Counted from the stretch's first letter, positions 41,506 through 50,784 are shown. The stretch is DNA of 64,000 nt from Corynebacterium canis (GCF_030408595.1 NZ_CP047080.1:361831-425830); one strand, 5' to 3'. The notes: generated from the sequence alone by a model not told the origin. Program-made: numbers and translations.

Positions 41506-41537
41506 TATAGTTAGTGTATAAACAACACGAACTATAG
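41505..41537 (+). promoter_or_regulatory. 33-bp palindrome over the pnuC-nadR promoter
   Basis: CTATAGTTAGTGT (41505-41517) and ACACGAACTATAG (41525-41537) are inverted repeats with 12 of 13 matching, separated by 7 bp. A -10-like TATAAA (41517-41522) lies at the centre, and the pnuC ATG follows 12 bp later. This is the layout of an operator for a dimeric repressor; a NAD-metabolism regulator such as NrtR is a guess from context. Confidence 0.7.
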
Positions 41538-41549
41538 TGAGGTACAGCA

Positions 41550-42248
41550 ATGGAGCTGGTCTACGCATTTTTCAGCGTCAATACCATCGCCTTTGAGATC
41601 CTCGGCTATCCCATTAGCTGGTTGGAACTCGTAGGCACCATCTTTAATTTCGTCTGCGTGGTGCTCGCCGCCCGCCGCAATATTTGGAACTGGCCCGTCG
41701 GCCTGGTCGGCGTCGCGCTTTTCGGCATCCTGTTCTACCAAATCAACCTTTACGCAGACGTCTTCGAACAGGTCTACTATCTGATCACCGGCATCACCGG
41801 GTGGTACCTCTGGTCCCAGGTGGGCAAGCGTGACAAAGACACCGAAACCACCGTCCGCATCACCACCAACACGCAGATTCAAAACCTGTATTGGCTCGTA
41901 GGCATCGCCGCCACCTCGGTGTTTACCGGCTGGCTCACCAGCAACCTGCACCTTTGGGCCCCCGCATTCTTCCCCGAGCCCGCCTCTTTGCCGTACCTCG
42001 ACGCCGCCACCACCATGACCGCCTTCGCCGCCCAGTTCCTGATGATGCGCCGCAAGCTCGAAAGCTGGTACCTCTGGCTGGCGGTAGATATCGTGGCCGT
42101 GGGGCTTTATTGGTACAAGGGTGTGCCTTTCGTGGCGCTGCTGTATTTCCTGTTCCTGTGCAACGCTTGCTACGGCTGGTGGACCTGGCGTGCAAACGCG
42201 CTTTCCAAGGAAGAACCGGCCTCCGAGGAACAGCCATGCACGGTGTAA
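41550..42248 (+). CDS. pnuC: Nicotinamide riboside transporter PnuC
   Basis: 232-aa polytopic membrane protein with about seven membrane segments and the PnuC-typical NIWNWPVGLVGVALFGILFY and ITGITGWYLW stretches, plus QFLMMRRKLESWYLWLAVD. It imports nicotinamide riboside by facilitated diffusion trapped by phosphorylation. It overlaps nadR by 13 bp, which fits that coupling. Confidence 0.95.
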   Translation: MELVYAFFSVNTIAFEILGYPISWLELVGTIFNFVCVVLAARRNIWNWPVGLVGVALFGILFYQINLYADVFEQVYYLITGITGWYLWSQVGKRDKDTETTVRITTNTQIQNLYWLVGIAATSVFTGWLTSNLHLWAPAFFPEPASLPYLDAATTMTAFAAQFLMMRRKLESWYLWLAVDIVAVGLYWYKGVPFVALLYFLFLCNACYGWWTWRANALSKEEPASEEQPCTV

Positions 42249-43216
42249 TAGCAGGTAAGTTCTATCCGCCACACAAGGGGCATGATCACCTTATTCGCGC
42301 GGCGCTGCAGCAATGTGCGGAGGTTGACGTACTGGTCGTCGATAATCCGGACTACCGCATTCCCGCAGTTCAGCGGCAACATTGGTTGCAGGCGGCCCAC
42401 CCGGCGGCGCGTGTGCGCATCATTCCGGACATCGGGAAGGATGATGATAGCCTCGCCTGGGCCGCGCACACCATGCGATTTCTGGGGCGCAAACCTGACG
42501 TGGTGTTTAGCAGCGAAACCTATGGTCCGCACTGGGCCGAATATATGGGCGCCGCGCACGTCATGGTTGATTTCGAACGTGCTAGCGTCCCGATCAGCGG
42601 CACCGATATCCGCTCTGACCTTTATAAACACTGGGACTGGCTCAACGAACACGTGCGCGCAGGATTGGCGGTGCGCATCGTGATCGTCGGCGCCGAATCC
42701 ACCGGCACCACCACCCTTGCCCGCGCGCTTGCCTGCGCCCTGCACACGCCCTGGGTGCCAGAAATTGGGCGCTCCTATACTCAATCGATCCTCACCGATG
42801 GCGCGGAATGGTGCGACGATGATTTTTATCGCATCGGCGAACTCCAGCAATCCTATGAAAACGCGCTGGCAGCGAGGTCGCGAGGGGTGATTGTCTGCGA
42901 TACCAATGCCGTGGCCACCCAGCTTTGGCAACGCCGGTACCGAGGCGAAACTACTTCGCGAATGCGTTCGATTGCGGCGCGGGATAAGGCGGATCTCTAC
43001 ATTATTACCGGCGACGAAATTCCATTCGAACAAGACGGGATCCGCGATGGCGAGCACATACGCCACGACATGCACCGCTGGTTCGTCGAATACCTGAGCG
43101 CCAGCGGCGTGCCTCACGTGGTGGTGCGCGGATCCGTGGCGGAACGCCTGGCCGTGGCCGAGCAGTGGGCGGCGAAAACCATTGCCCGCTGCCGGACGCT
43201 GAAAAATCCCACCTGA
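42236..43216 (+). CDS. nadR: NadR-type NMN adenylyltransferase / ribosylnicotinamide kinase
   Basis: 326-aa bifunctional NAD salvage enzyme without the N-terminal DNA-binding domain of E. coli NadR. Residues 1-130 are the nucleotidyltransferase: GKFYPPHKGH (HxGH) and ISGTDIRSD. Residues about 147-320 are the kinase with P-loop GAESTGTTT (152-160), where the usual Lys of GxxxxGK[ST] is Thr; I believe actinobacterial relatives show the same. With PnuC it converts imported nicotinamide riboside to NMN and NAD. ATG 42236 lies inside the end of pnuC. Confidence 0.92.
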   Translation: MHGVIAGKFYPPHKGHDHLIRAALQQCAEVDVLVVDNPDYRIPAVQRQHWLQAAHPAARVRIIPDIGKDDDSLAWAAHTMRFLGRKPDVVFSSETYGPHWAEYMGAAHVMVDFERASVPISGTDIRSDLYKHWDWLNEHVRAGLAVRIVIVGAESTGTTTLARALACALHTPWVPEIGRSYTQSILTDGAEWCDDDFYRIGELQQSYENALAARSRGVIVCDTNAVATQLWQRRYRGETTSRMRSIAARDKADLYIITGDEIPFEQDGIRDGEHIRHDMHRWFVEYLSASGVPHVVVRGSVAERLAVAEQWAAKTIARCRTLKNPT

Positions 43217-43323
43217 AATTTATAGCCTAACCCAAACTAACTAATCCAAACGCTTTACTAAACGCTGCAGCTGCTCTACCGTGTGAAGTGATCGTCTTGT
43301 CGGCTATAGAATGCAGGTTCGCT

Positions 43324-45198
43324 ATGTTTGGAAGGCCTCCGCTTGTCACCGCGGTGTCCATAATCGCCACGATCGCGCTGATGGTTCTGGCCACGCCGCC
43401 GGTGGCTACTGCCGCGGATGCGCTCGCCCCAACGGTGGTGGTCCTTGATGCCTCCGGTTCGATGACGGAGACCGACGCCAATGGCCAGATGCGCATGGAC
43501 GCCGCGAAGCAGGCCGCCAACGATTTTCTGGGCCAAGCGCCGGAAAACGCCCAGCTTGGCCTGGTCACGTATGGAACGGGAACGGGCAGTTCGGATGCGG
43601 AGAAGGAGGCGGGCTGCCGTGATATCACGGTGTTGTCTAAGCCGGGGGAGCGGCGGCCGCAGGATTTGACCCGAGACGTCGATGGCTTGCAGCCGCGCGG
43701 TTACACGCCGATCGGCAATTCGCTCCTCAAGGCTAATGAGTTATTGCCTCGGGAGGGCGCGCGTTCCATAGTTTTGGTGTCCGACGGCATTGATACGTGC
43801 GCTCCACCCCCTGTGTGCGAGGTGGCCAAGCAGCTTAAGGCGCAGGGCACCGAACTGGTGGTCCACACCATTGGGTTCATGGTTGACGACGCCGCGCGGG
43901 CCGAGCTTGAGTGCGTAGCTCAGGTCACCGGGGGCACATACGCGGATGCGTCGAGTGCGGAATCGCTTTCGGCAACCTTGAAGCAGGCAAGTCAGCGCAA
44001 GGCGGAGGGGTATCAGCTGCCCAGCGAGGAAGTGGAGTTTGCGAGCGATAAGGAGGGGGCTCCGCAATTGGAGCTGGGTACCTTGGAAAAGCCGAGGAGG
44101 GTGACGGCCAAGATGCCCCGCAGGGAGGGGAAGAAGTCCTTTGCAAAGGTGAGCATTCCGCAAGGGCATCGTCTTGCGGTTGGACTTACCGGGGTGCCGC
44201 CCATTGGTACCCAACGCGTATTGGAGGGCAAGTTTCAATACGCGCCCAATTTAAAGTCGGCGGATGATCTTTCGTGCCAAGCTTCAGCTACCCCGGCCGG
44301 GGACGCGGATGGTGGTCGGCCAATGTCTGGGTACCTGATCAGCGGGGTGCAGGGCAAAGATGATTATTGCGACGAGGACTTCTACTACCTGTATTTCGAT
44401 GAGATGTGGGAAGTGCCCGAGAACGTGGATCTGACCCTGGCGCTCGTCCCGGAACCCGATAATTTTGGCGATGATTCTAATAAGAGCGTGGCCAAGCCTC
44501 GGGCGGCCGGTGATCTTGAAGCGCCGGTGGATACTGGGGACATAGTCTCCGCGCAGCTGATGACCCAGCCAGATTCGGACGCTGCGGAGGTAACGGGAAG
44601 CGTGGAGGCGGAAATCGTAGAGGGCGAAACGCAATATTTCGCTGTCCCCGTGGAATGGGGGCAAGCCCTGAACGCGACCATTGAGGTTGTGGAAGACCCG
44701 CGCCAGCACGACCTCGATCCATTCGAGCGCACGGCGAGGGCCCTCGAGCTCCATGTTCTCAACCAATTGGGTCAGCTGGAGGAAATCGTCTGGGAGCAAT
44801 CCCTGTTGCGGGTCGAGGAGATTGGAAAGAAACACACCGTTGGCACGAAATACCCCATCTCTTACGCCAACGCGACCGAGGATGCTGCGTGGCTGGGCGG
44901 AAAGCATTTCGTGCAGGTGAGTTTTACCAGCACGCACCGTGAGGACGGCCCCACCGACGCCACCACCGAAATCATCCCAGTGAAGTATCGGCTGACTTTG
45001 ACCCCGGTTGGCAAAAAGGTGCAGGGGCCAGAATTCAAGCAGTCGGCAACGCAATCGAAAACCAGCACTACCGAAACGAGCGCGGAAAACGAGGGATCTC
45101 CGGTAAATCGAACTCTTGTTTATGCGCTAGTCGGCGTCACAACGCTGGCCGTAATCGCGCTCATATTTGCTATCGTTATGGCGCTGCGGAAGAGGTAA
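43324..45198 (+). CDS. Secreted von Willebrand factor A-domain protein with C-terminal anchor
   Basis: 624 aa. Signal peptide (about residues 1-31, ATPPVATAADA), then a VWA domain (about 36-220) with an intact MIDAS metal site: DASGS at 42-46, TPIG Thr and VSDGIDTC Asp. A beta-rich region of about 350 residues of no recognised family follows, then a Thr/Ser-rich linker and a C-terminal membrane helix (RTLVYALVGVTTLAVIALIFAI) with a basic tail. Predicted to face the cell envelope. ATG 43324 was preferred over GTG 43288 because it starts the signal peptide. A lipoprotein gene follows. Confidence 0.85.
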   Translation: MFGRPPLVTAVSIIATIALMVLATPPVATAADALAPTVVVLDASGSMTETDANGQMRMDAAKQAANDFLGQAPENAQLGLVTYGTGTGSSDAEKEAGCRDITVLSKPGERRPQDLTRDVDGLQPRGYTPIGNSLLKANELLPREGARSIVLVSDGIDTCAPPPVCEVAKQLKAQGTELVVHTIGFMVDDAARAELECVAQVTGGTYADASSAESLSATLKQASQRKAEGYQLPSEEVEFASDKEGAPQLELGTLEKPRRVTAKMPRREGKKSFAKVSIPQGHRLAVGLTGVPPIGTQRVLEGKFQYAPNLKSADDLSCQASATPAGDADGGRPMSGYLISGVQGKDDYCDEDFYYLYFDEMWEVPENVDLTLALVPEPDNFGDDSNKSVAKPRAAGDLEAPVDTGDIVSAQLMTQPDSDAAEVTGSVEAEIVEGETQYFAVPVEWGQALNATIEVVEDPRQHDLDPFERTARALELHVLNQLGQLEEIVWEQSLLRVEEIGKKHTVGTKYPISYANATEDAAWLGGKHFVQVSFTSTHREDGPTDATTEIIPVKYRLTLTPVGKKVQGPEFKQSATQSKTSTTETSAENEGSPVNRTLVYALVGVTTLAVIALIFAIVMALRKR

Positions 45199-45245
45199 TG
45201 CGGGGCGTTGTCGCGGCGTCGATAAGCTCACGTACTATGTTAGGC

Positions 45246-46157
45246 ATGGCTAAATGGAGGAGTGTTGGCGCCCTGCTTGCGGCATTCGCGCTGGTCAGCT
45301 GCGGTGCCAAGGCCGCAGACCAGGCCCTGGCGGAGGTGGTTGGAAGCGCGGGCACGGTGACGGCCCAGCCGTGGGAGACGCACAATAACCTCGTCACGGG
45401 CTTCGCCGACCTCGACCCAAACGCGCAGGCGAACACGTGGGCGGAAGTGCGGTGGGCCGAAACCCCGGCGAACGAGCTCATCGCGCAGACGATCGAAGAG
45501 GCGAAGGCGATCAATACTGCGGGCCCCGCGAAATACGGCAGTTTTGTGTGGACCTATTTTGTGGAGCCGCTGCCGGGCGATGTCGAATACAGTTATTTTG
45601 ATGTGCAATTCATGGAACCCGCGGCCGCGGCGGCGCTGGTCGCGGAAGTCCGCGGGCTAATCGCACAGGAAAGCGATTGGCAGAGGATCGAACTCACGGC
45701 CAAAACTCGGGGGTCGGAAAAGGTCAGCCTCAATTTCGTCGGCGAGCCCCGCGACGTGCCGCAACAGCTGGAAACCTTCGCCCGGCTCAGCGAACGGGGG
45801 CTGGGCAAACCCGATTGGGAAATCAGCCTGCAGTCCGGCGACCAAGGCCCGGCGTTTTTGGCGCCTGCCACCGCGTTTACACCGGCGGAGGCGCGTAGCC
45901 TTGCGGAGATCGCCACGCGGGCGCCGGAGATCACGGCGGTGGGCAGCAGTGACGCTACCGCGGCGGCGCTGACGGTTCAGGTGGAGGATCCGCTGACCTG
46001 GATGCCGCAATTCGTGTTGGAAAACCAAGAACAGCTGCCCGCCGGCCCGCTGGAGTTCCGCTTCCACAACGGCAGCGTCATGCTAAACGGCTGCATGCAA
46101 CGCGATGGGGAACCGCAAGCTTTGCTTGTGCTGCAAGAAGAGTACGAACGCTGTTAA
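45246..46157 (+). CDS. hypothetical lipoprotein
   Basis: About 303 aa with a signal peptide and lipobox LVSC (Cys19). I do not recognise the family. The protein ends in Cys. It starts 48 bp after the VWA gene, with a copy of the boundary 13-mer (45215-45227) between. Start at ATG 45246, with ATG 45237 an alternative; the frame is open back to the VWA stop. It shares its general build (about 300 aa, lipoprotein, C-terminal Cys) with the next gene. Confidence 0.75.
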   Translation: MAKWRSVGALLAAFALVSCGAKAADQALAEVVGSAGTVTAQPWETHNNLVTGFADLDPNAQANTWAEVRWAETPANELIAQTIEEAKAINTAGPAKYGSFVWTYFVEPLPGDVEYSYFDVQFMEPAAAAALVAEVRGLIAQESDWQRIELTAKTRGSEKVSLNFVGEPRDVPQQLETFARLSERGLGKPDWEISLQSGDQGPAFLAPATAFTPAEARSLAEIATRAPEITAVGSSDATAAALTVQVEDPLTWMPQFVLENQEQLPAGPLEFRFHNGSVMLNGCMQRDGEPQALLVLQEEYERC

Positions 46158-46330
46158 AACTTGCACACGGTTTTCGGCCTTTTCTAGGCGCAAGCTATGC
46201 GGATTCTAAGACGGGCCCGTAAATCTATGAGTTCACCAGCGAAAACCAGTGCTGCCGCTGGGTAGCCCCCAAGAGTGAGGCTAGGCGGCCAGTCTCCCCT
46301 TCGGTCCGGTTTTGTGGTCTACTCACTAGT

Positions 46331-47335
46331 ATGGGTGCGTTTTCTCGGGTGCTTCGACCTGCCGTTTTCTTGATAGCCTGCGTGAGTGTCCTCGCCCAAG
46401 TTGGGTGCTCTTTTTCGGACTTCGAACGCGATGAGGCGTCCCAAGTTTTGCAAGCCGAATTTGAGGAAGAGTTTGAGGCCTTAGGCTGGGCAAATAAGCC
46501 TACCTACCGGCGCTTTTATTCGCCGTTTAGCTATCACATTACCGTTGATATTGATTTAGGGAACGTTTCTCAGGGCCGCTTGAGGCAGGTCCGGGACACG
46601 CTGTTTAGCCAGCGGGAACGCGCGGAAAAGCAGAAGGTGCCCATGCAATTCACCATCGCGGCGGAGATCAATAGCAGCGTGGTGAACCTAGACGAGCAGA
46701 CCTCCACCAGCATGTTGGACGCGATGCTGCCCCTGGCCGGCGTGGGCGTGCGCGAAATGGGCATGAGTTCGAGCAATAACTGGGTGACCATATGTTCGGA
46801 TACCGGCCCGTTGTGTGGGCCGGACGCGCGCCAGCGCCTGATCCAGCAGGCCACCATGATTTCCGCTGCGCTCACCGAGGACCCCGAGGGGATCGGGCAA
46901 CAGAGCTTCCGCATGTACCTAGAGCAAGGCAGCGACACCCGGCCATTGGACATCAACGTGGTGGTGCCGGAGCAGGCGCAGCTGGATGGCGAAGGCATGC
47001 GCGGCATGTTGTTCCTGCACGATTCCTTGGTCGCCGCCTCCGCACCCGCGACGGTGAGCACCTTGCATTACGTTGTCGGCCAGGGCGTGAGCTATATGCA
47101 TATCGCGGCCCCGGGCGATGAGTGGACCCCCGAGCTGGAGGCGAGCATCGGGGCGCTTGCCGGGTTGGTGCGCGCCCACGGGGTTGCGGATTACGGCACC
47201 TACCCCGAAAGCCGCGGCATGGCGGTGCGGTTTGTCGACGTCGCGGACTTGCTGCACGCGCAAATGCTCGGCTGCAGCGACCCCACCGACATTCCCCAGG
47301 AGCAACGCCTGCGCGAATTGGTGGAGGAATGCTGA
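46331..47335 (+). CDS. hypothetical lipoprotein
   Basis: 334 aa with a signal peptide and Cys26 (LAQVGC, a weak lipobox). No family recognised. Like the preceding lipoprotein it ends in Cys (LRELVEEC). GTG/ATG context: ATG 46331 has no clear Shine-Dalgarno and a TACTC/TAGTAT -10-like stretch lies right before it, so the message may be leaderless. Its stop lies 1 bp from the end of the convergent hydrolase gene. Confidence 0.75.
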   Translation: MGAFSRVLRPAVFLIACVSVLAQVGCSFSDFERDEASQVLQAEFEEEFEALGWANKPTYRRFYSPFSYHITVDIDLGNVSQGRLRQVRDTLFSQRERAEKQKVPMQFTIAAEINSSVVNLDEQTSTSMLDAMLPLAGVGVREMGMSSSNNWVTICSDTGPLCGPDARQRLIQQATMISAALTEDPEGIGQQSFRMYLEQGSDTRPLDINVVVPEQAQLDGEGMRGMLFLHDSLVAASAPATVSTLHYVVGQGVSYMHIAAPGDEWTPELEASIGALAGLVRAHGVADYGTYPESRGMAVRFVDVADLLHAQMLGCSDPTDIPQEQRLRELVEEC

Positions 47336-47336
47336 G

Positions 47337-48638
47337 TTACTTGCCCGCCTCGACGAACTCCTGAAAATCCGCCTCGGTGGGGTAGTTCGGCAGCGGGGCC
47401 GGGGCGTCCTCAAGGAAAGCGAGGATGCTGCGGAAGGGATCGTCGCGGCCGTCGTCGAATCGGTGCAGCACCCCGTGGCCAAAGTCCTTAAAGTATTGGG
47501 TCCGTTCCAGTTTGGGGTAGGCGCTGATATAGGCGAGCTGGTCGCTGCGGTGCACATATGAGCATTCGCCGAGCAGCAGCATGGCCGGGACCTGCGCGTT
47601 CTGGAAGGCGTCGAAGGAGAACTCGTTGGTGTCCGCATTGACGCTGGCGTTGACCGCGACCGTGACATAGGGGTTCATGCGGAACCCGGTCTTTTCGGTT
47701 ACCGGCGGCACGGGTTCCTTTTCGTCGGTGCAATATTGGTATGCGTCCAATTCCTCGGTTTCCGCCGGATCGTACACATTCGCGGCCTCTTCCTGCGGTA
47801 AAAACTGATTGCCCTGCGGGAGGGCGAATAGTCCGACAAGCATGCGGGGTTCCAGCAGCGTGGGCGAGATTTCTTCGACCTGTTTGCGCGGGTTGGTGGC
47901 GTCCGATTCCGGCACGTGCTCGGACACGTATTGCGTAAAGTCGCGGTACCGCATGGGGATCGGTCCCGGCTCGGAAAATATGGCCTTGGAGATTTTCGGG
48001 GCGGTGCGGGCGTCAGCAACCGCGCTGGCCGCGAGCATGCCGCCGTAGGATTGGCCGACGAGGGTGAGATTCGGGGCGTCGATACGCTCGATGACCTCGG
48101 CGAGGTCCGCCACATTGCGCGAATGCGAATACTCGTTCGTGGGCAGGAAGGCGCTGCGCCCGGACCCGGCCTGGTCGTATAAATAGACGTCATAGCCCAG
48201 CTCCGTGAAACGCTGGAAAAACTCCATGTGTCCGCTGGTCACCGAGGAACCCGGGCCGCCGTGGAGGAACAGGATCGTGGCTTTCGGCGGCTCGATGGTG
48301 GTCGCCGGCAGGTGGTAGTAGGCGAGGTTGCTGCCGGTGCTGAGCTGCCAAAATTCGGTAGGAGCGGCGTCGAAAACCTGTTCAATCGGCGGGGTGCGCG
48401 GGGCGACGGGGACGCACACAAACGCGCAGGCGGCAACCGGGATAAGCGTGGCCGCGATCACTAGCGCGGGACGGCGGCGGCGCCACAGCCACGCCCAGCC
48501 GCACACAATCGGAATTAAGAGGCCGAGGGCGAGCACGCCGCCATACGCGCCGCGCGTGGCCAATAATAATAGGAAAAACGCCACGAGCGGGAGCAGGAGG
48601 AGGGCAAAGAGCAAAACAATCCGCTGTAGCCATTTCAT
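47337..48638 (-). CDS. alpha/beta hydrolase, proline iminopeptidase-like, membrane-anchored
   Basis: 433 aa. Two N-terminal hydrophobic segments (about residues 5-50) and a third (about 57-78) tether the enzyme, with the catalytic domain outside. Oxyanion motif HGGPG at 126-130, YDQAGSGRS at 154-162, nucleophile Ser198 in GQSYGG and a C-terminal catalytic His in FGHGVLHRF. These motifs place it in the S33 prolyl aminopeptidase-like group; the real substrate is unknown. The ATG at 48638 has GAGGAG 7 bp upstream. Divergent from rplN. Confidence 0.85.
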   Translation of the reverse strand: MKWLQRIVLLFALLLLPLVAFFLLLLATRGAYGGVLALGLLIPIVCGWAWLWRRRRPALVIAATLIPVAACAFVCVPVAPRTPPIEQVFDAAPTEFWQLSTGSNLAYYHLPATTIEPPKATILFLHGGPGSSVTSGHMEFFQRFTELGYDVYLYDQAGSGRSAFLPTNEYSHSRNVADLAEVIERIDAPNLTLVGQSYGGMLAASAVADARTAPKISKAIFSEPGPIPMRYRDFTQYVSEHVPESDATNPRKQVEEISPTLLEPRMLVGLFALPQGNQFLPQEEAANVYDPAETEELDAYQYCTDEKEPVPPVTEKTGFRMNPYVTVAVNASVNADTNEFSFDAFQNAQVPAMLLLGECSYVHRSDQLAYISAYPKLERTQYFKDFGHGVLHRFDDGRDDPFRSILAFLEDAPAPLPNYPTEADFQEFVEAGK

Positions 48639-48728
48639 GTGTTGGCTCCTCAAAACCTCGGGGCGTTTTGTGGTTATTATTCTATCAACGCCGGGGTCGG
48701 CTTTGCTGCGGCTTACACGCGCGAAAAT

Positions 48729-48773
48729 ATTGCCTAAGGCAATTTGCGCCTTTCCTTGTGGCTGTGGTTAGAT
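48729..48773 (+). promoter_or_regulatory. rplN promoter with adjacent palindrome
   Basis: A perfect 15-bp palindrome ATTGCC-TAA-GGCAAT (48729-48743) abuts TTGCGC (48744-48749), which with an 18-bp spacer and TTAGAT (48768-48773) is a candidate promoter for rplN-rplX-rplE. The palindrome lies between the divergent hydrolase and rplN genes and may be an operator for either. The rest of the 321-bp gap shows nothing further; the leader to rplN would be about 180 nt. Confidence 0.45.
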
Positions 48774-48959
48774 GTTCGCGTTGCCTGTAGTAGGTCGGTT
48801 CGCCGTGCGTTTCCGAGCGTGGACCGAGACCCTCCGACGTTTCCTTGCAGGAATGTTCGGCGCCCGAGTATTGGGGGCTGCGTGGCAGTGTAAGACATAG
48901 ACCGCGCGTGTCAGGACGGAAATCTGGCTCGCATTATTCCAGGTCAGGAGAGACCCAAA

Positions 48960-49328
48960 GTGATTCAGCAGGAATCGCGTTTGAAGGTCGCCGATAACAC
49001 TGGTGCACGTGAAATTTTGTGTATCCGTGTTCTTGGCGGCTCTACTCGACGCTTTGCCGGGATCGGCGATGTAATTGTCGCGACCGTGAAGGAAGCCACC
49101 CCTGGTGGCAACGTGAAGGCCGGCGAGATCGTCAAAGCCGTGATTGTTCGCGCGAAGAAGGAAACCCGTCGCCCGGACGGCTCCTACATTGCGTTCGATG
49201 AGAACGCTGCCGTGATTATCAAGAACGACAATGAGCCGAAGGGCACCCGTATTTTCGGCCCTGTCGCCCGCGAACTCCGCGAGAAGAAGTTCATGAAGAT
49301 CGTTTCGCTGGCTCCGGAGGTAATCTAA
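48960..49328 (+). CDS. rplN: 50S ribosomal protein L14
   Basis: L14 (122 aa, GTG start) at the subunit interface; [20 protein letters not shown] start and complete. First of three genes separated from the S10 block by a 13.6-kb island. Confidence 0.99.
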   Translation: MIQQESRLKVADNTGAREILCIRVLGGSTRRFAGIGDVIVATVKEATPGGNVKAGEIVKAVIVRAKKETRRPDGSYIAFDENAAVIIKNDNEPKGTRIFGPVARELREKKFMKIVSLAPEVI

Positions 49329-49643
49329 ATGAAGATTCATAAGGGCGATACCGTGATCGTCATCTCTGGTCCGGACAAGGGCGCTACGGGCAAGGTTATT
49401 GCCGCGTACCCGAAGCGCGAAAAGGTACTGGTTGAGGGCGTAAACCGGATTAAGAAGCATGTTGCTAACTCCGCTCCGGAGCGGGGCGCTTCCTCCGGCG
49501 GCATTGTGACGCAGGAGGCCCCGATCCACGTTTCTAACGTGATGGTTCTTGATTCTGACGGCAACCCGACCCGCGTCGGTTACCGTTTCGATGAGAACGG
49601 CAAGAAGGTTCGCATCTCCCGCCGGAACGGGAAGGACATCTAA
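49329..49643 (+). CDS. rplX: 50S ribosomal protein L24
   Basis: L24 (104 aa), an assembly-initiating 50S protein; KOW motif [18 protein letters not shown] near the N-terminus. Starts at the base after the rplN stop. Confidence 0.99.
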   Translation: MKIHKGDTVIVISGPDKGATGKVIAAYPKREKVLVEGVNRIKKHVANSAPERGASSGGIVTQEAPIHVSNVMVLDSDGNPTRVGYRFDENGKKVRISRRNGKDI

Positions 49644-49645
49644 TC

Positions 49646-50218
49646 ATGAGCGAGAACTACACCCCGCGTTTGAAGACCCGTTACCGCGAGGAAATCCGCA
49701 CCAAGCTGCAGGACGATTTCAAGTACGAGAACGTCATGCAGATCCCGGGCGTGGCCAAGGTTGTTGTGAACATGGGCGTGGGCGCTGCGGCCCGCGATTC
49801 CAAGCTGATCAACGGTGCGTTGGAAGACCTGACCTTGATCACCGGCCAAAAGCCGGAGTTGCGTCGCGCGAAGAAGTCCATTGCTAACTTCAAGTTGCGT
49901 GAGGGCATGCCGATCGGCGCCCGCGTGACCATGCGCGGCGACCGCATGTGGGAGTTCCTGGACCGCCTGCTCACCGTTGCGCTTCCGCGTATCCGTGACT
50001 TCCGCGGCTTGTCCGACAAGCAGTTCGATGGCCACGGTAACTACACCTTTGGCCTGAACGAGCAGACCATGTTCTACGAGATTGACGTGGACAAGGTTGA
50101 CCGTCCGCGCGGTATGGACATCACCATTGTCACCACCGCCACCAACGATGCTGAGGGCCGCGCGCTCCTCCGCGAGCTGGGCTTCCCGTTCAAGGGCCCA
50201 GACGGCAAGATGCTCTAA
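49646..50218 (+). CDS. rplE: 50S ribosomal protein L5
   Basis: L5 (190 aa), which binds 5S rRNA and contacts the P-site tRNA. Complete, with [21 protein letters not shown]. rpsN, which follows in many bacteria, is absent here as is usual in corynebacteria. Confidence 0.99.
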   Translation: MSENYTPRLKTRYREEIRTKLQDDFKYENVMQIPGVAKVVVNMGVGAAARDSKLINGALEDLTLITGQKPELRRAKKSIANFKLREGMPIGARVTMRGDRMWEFLDRLLTVALPRIRDFRGLSDKQFDGHGNYTFGLNEQTMFYEIDVDKVDRPRGMDITIVTTATNDAEGRALLRELGFPFKGPDGKML

Positions 50219-50224
50219 GCAGCC

Positions 50225-50268
50225 GCTTATCGACGCCCCCGCCTCCCGCACCGGAGCGCGGGGGTTTT
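50225..50268 (+). terminator. terminator after rplE, with boundary 13-mer
   Basis: CCCCCGC (50236-50242) pairs with GCGGGGG (50258-50264), followed by TTTT. GCTTATCGACGCC (50225-50237), a copy of the recurrent 13-mer, overlaps its left arm. Confidence 0.88.
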
Positions 50269-50310
50269 CCGTATACTCGGTTTGCGGTATTCCGTTTTTA
50301 GAGGAGAGTC

Positions 50311-50784
50311 ATGTCGATAGTTATTTCGAAAGCGACCGTGGATCCTATGACCGTTGTGGCGTTGACGGGCGTTGTTCCCACGTATGAGGACGAGCCGCAA
50401 CTCTGGGACCAGATGATTCCTCTGGTGGAGGGGCTCACCCCAGCCGGTGATTTTCTCTGTGGCGTGATCGAACACTCCGAGGAGTACGTAGCCCACAACC
50501 CCAAGCTTTCGGTGTTCCTGCCCGTAGTGGAAGACACCCAGGTTGAGCCGCCTCTGGAGCTCCACCATTTCCCGGCCCGCGAATGCCTCGTTGCCGATAT
50601 CCTTGGCCCGTACAACCAGATCACCGCCGCGTACGAGGAGCTCCAACAATACCTTGAAGCCCACGGCTTGGCGCACCGCACCGATGGCACCCTCGCCGCG
50701 AAGAGCTTCAGCCTGTACTTCAACACCCCCGAACAAGTCGACGAATCTGAACTCCGCACCAGGGTCTGCATGCCACTGGGCTAG
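50311..50784 (+). CDS. GyrI-like small-molecule-binding domain protein
   Basis: 157 aa with the pattern of the GyrI-like/AraC effector-binding fold (DPMTVVALTG; DFLCGVIEH; PARECLVADILGPYNQITAAYEELQQYLEAHG; ELRTRVCMPL). There is no DNA-binding domain, so it would be a stand-alone ligand-binding or hydrolase-like member. A TATACT -10 box (50272-50277) directly after the rplE terminator and GAGGAG before the ATG support an independent gene. Confidence 0.8.
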   Translation: MSIVISKATVDPMTVVALTGVVPTYEDEPQLWDQMIPLVEGLTPAGDFLCGVIEHSEEYVAHNPKLSVFLPVVEDTQVEPPLELHHFPARECLVADILGPYNQITAAYEELQQYLEAHGLAHRTDGTLAAKSFSLYFNTPEQVDESELRTRVCMPLG

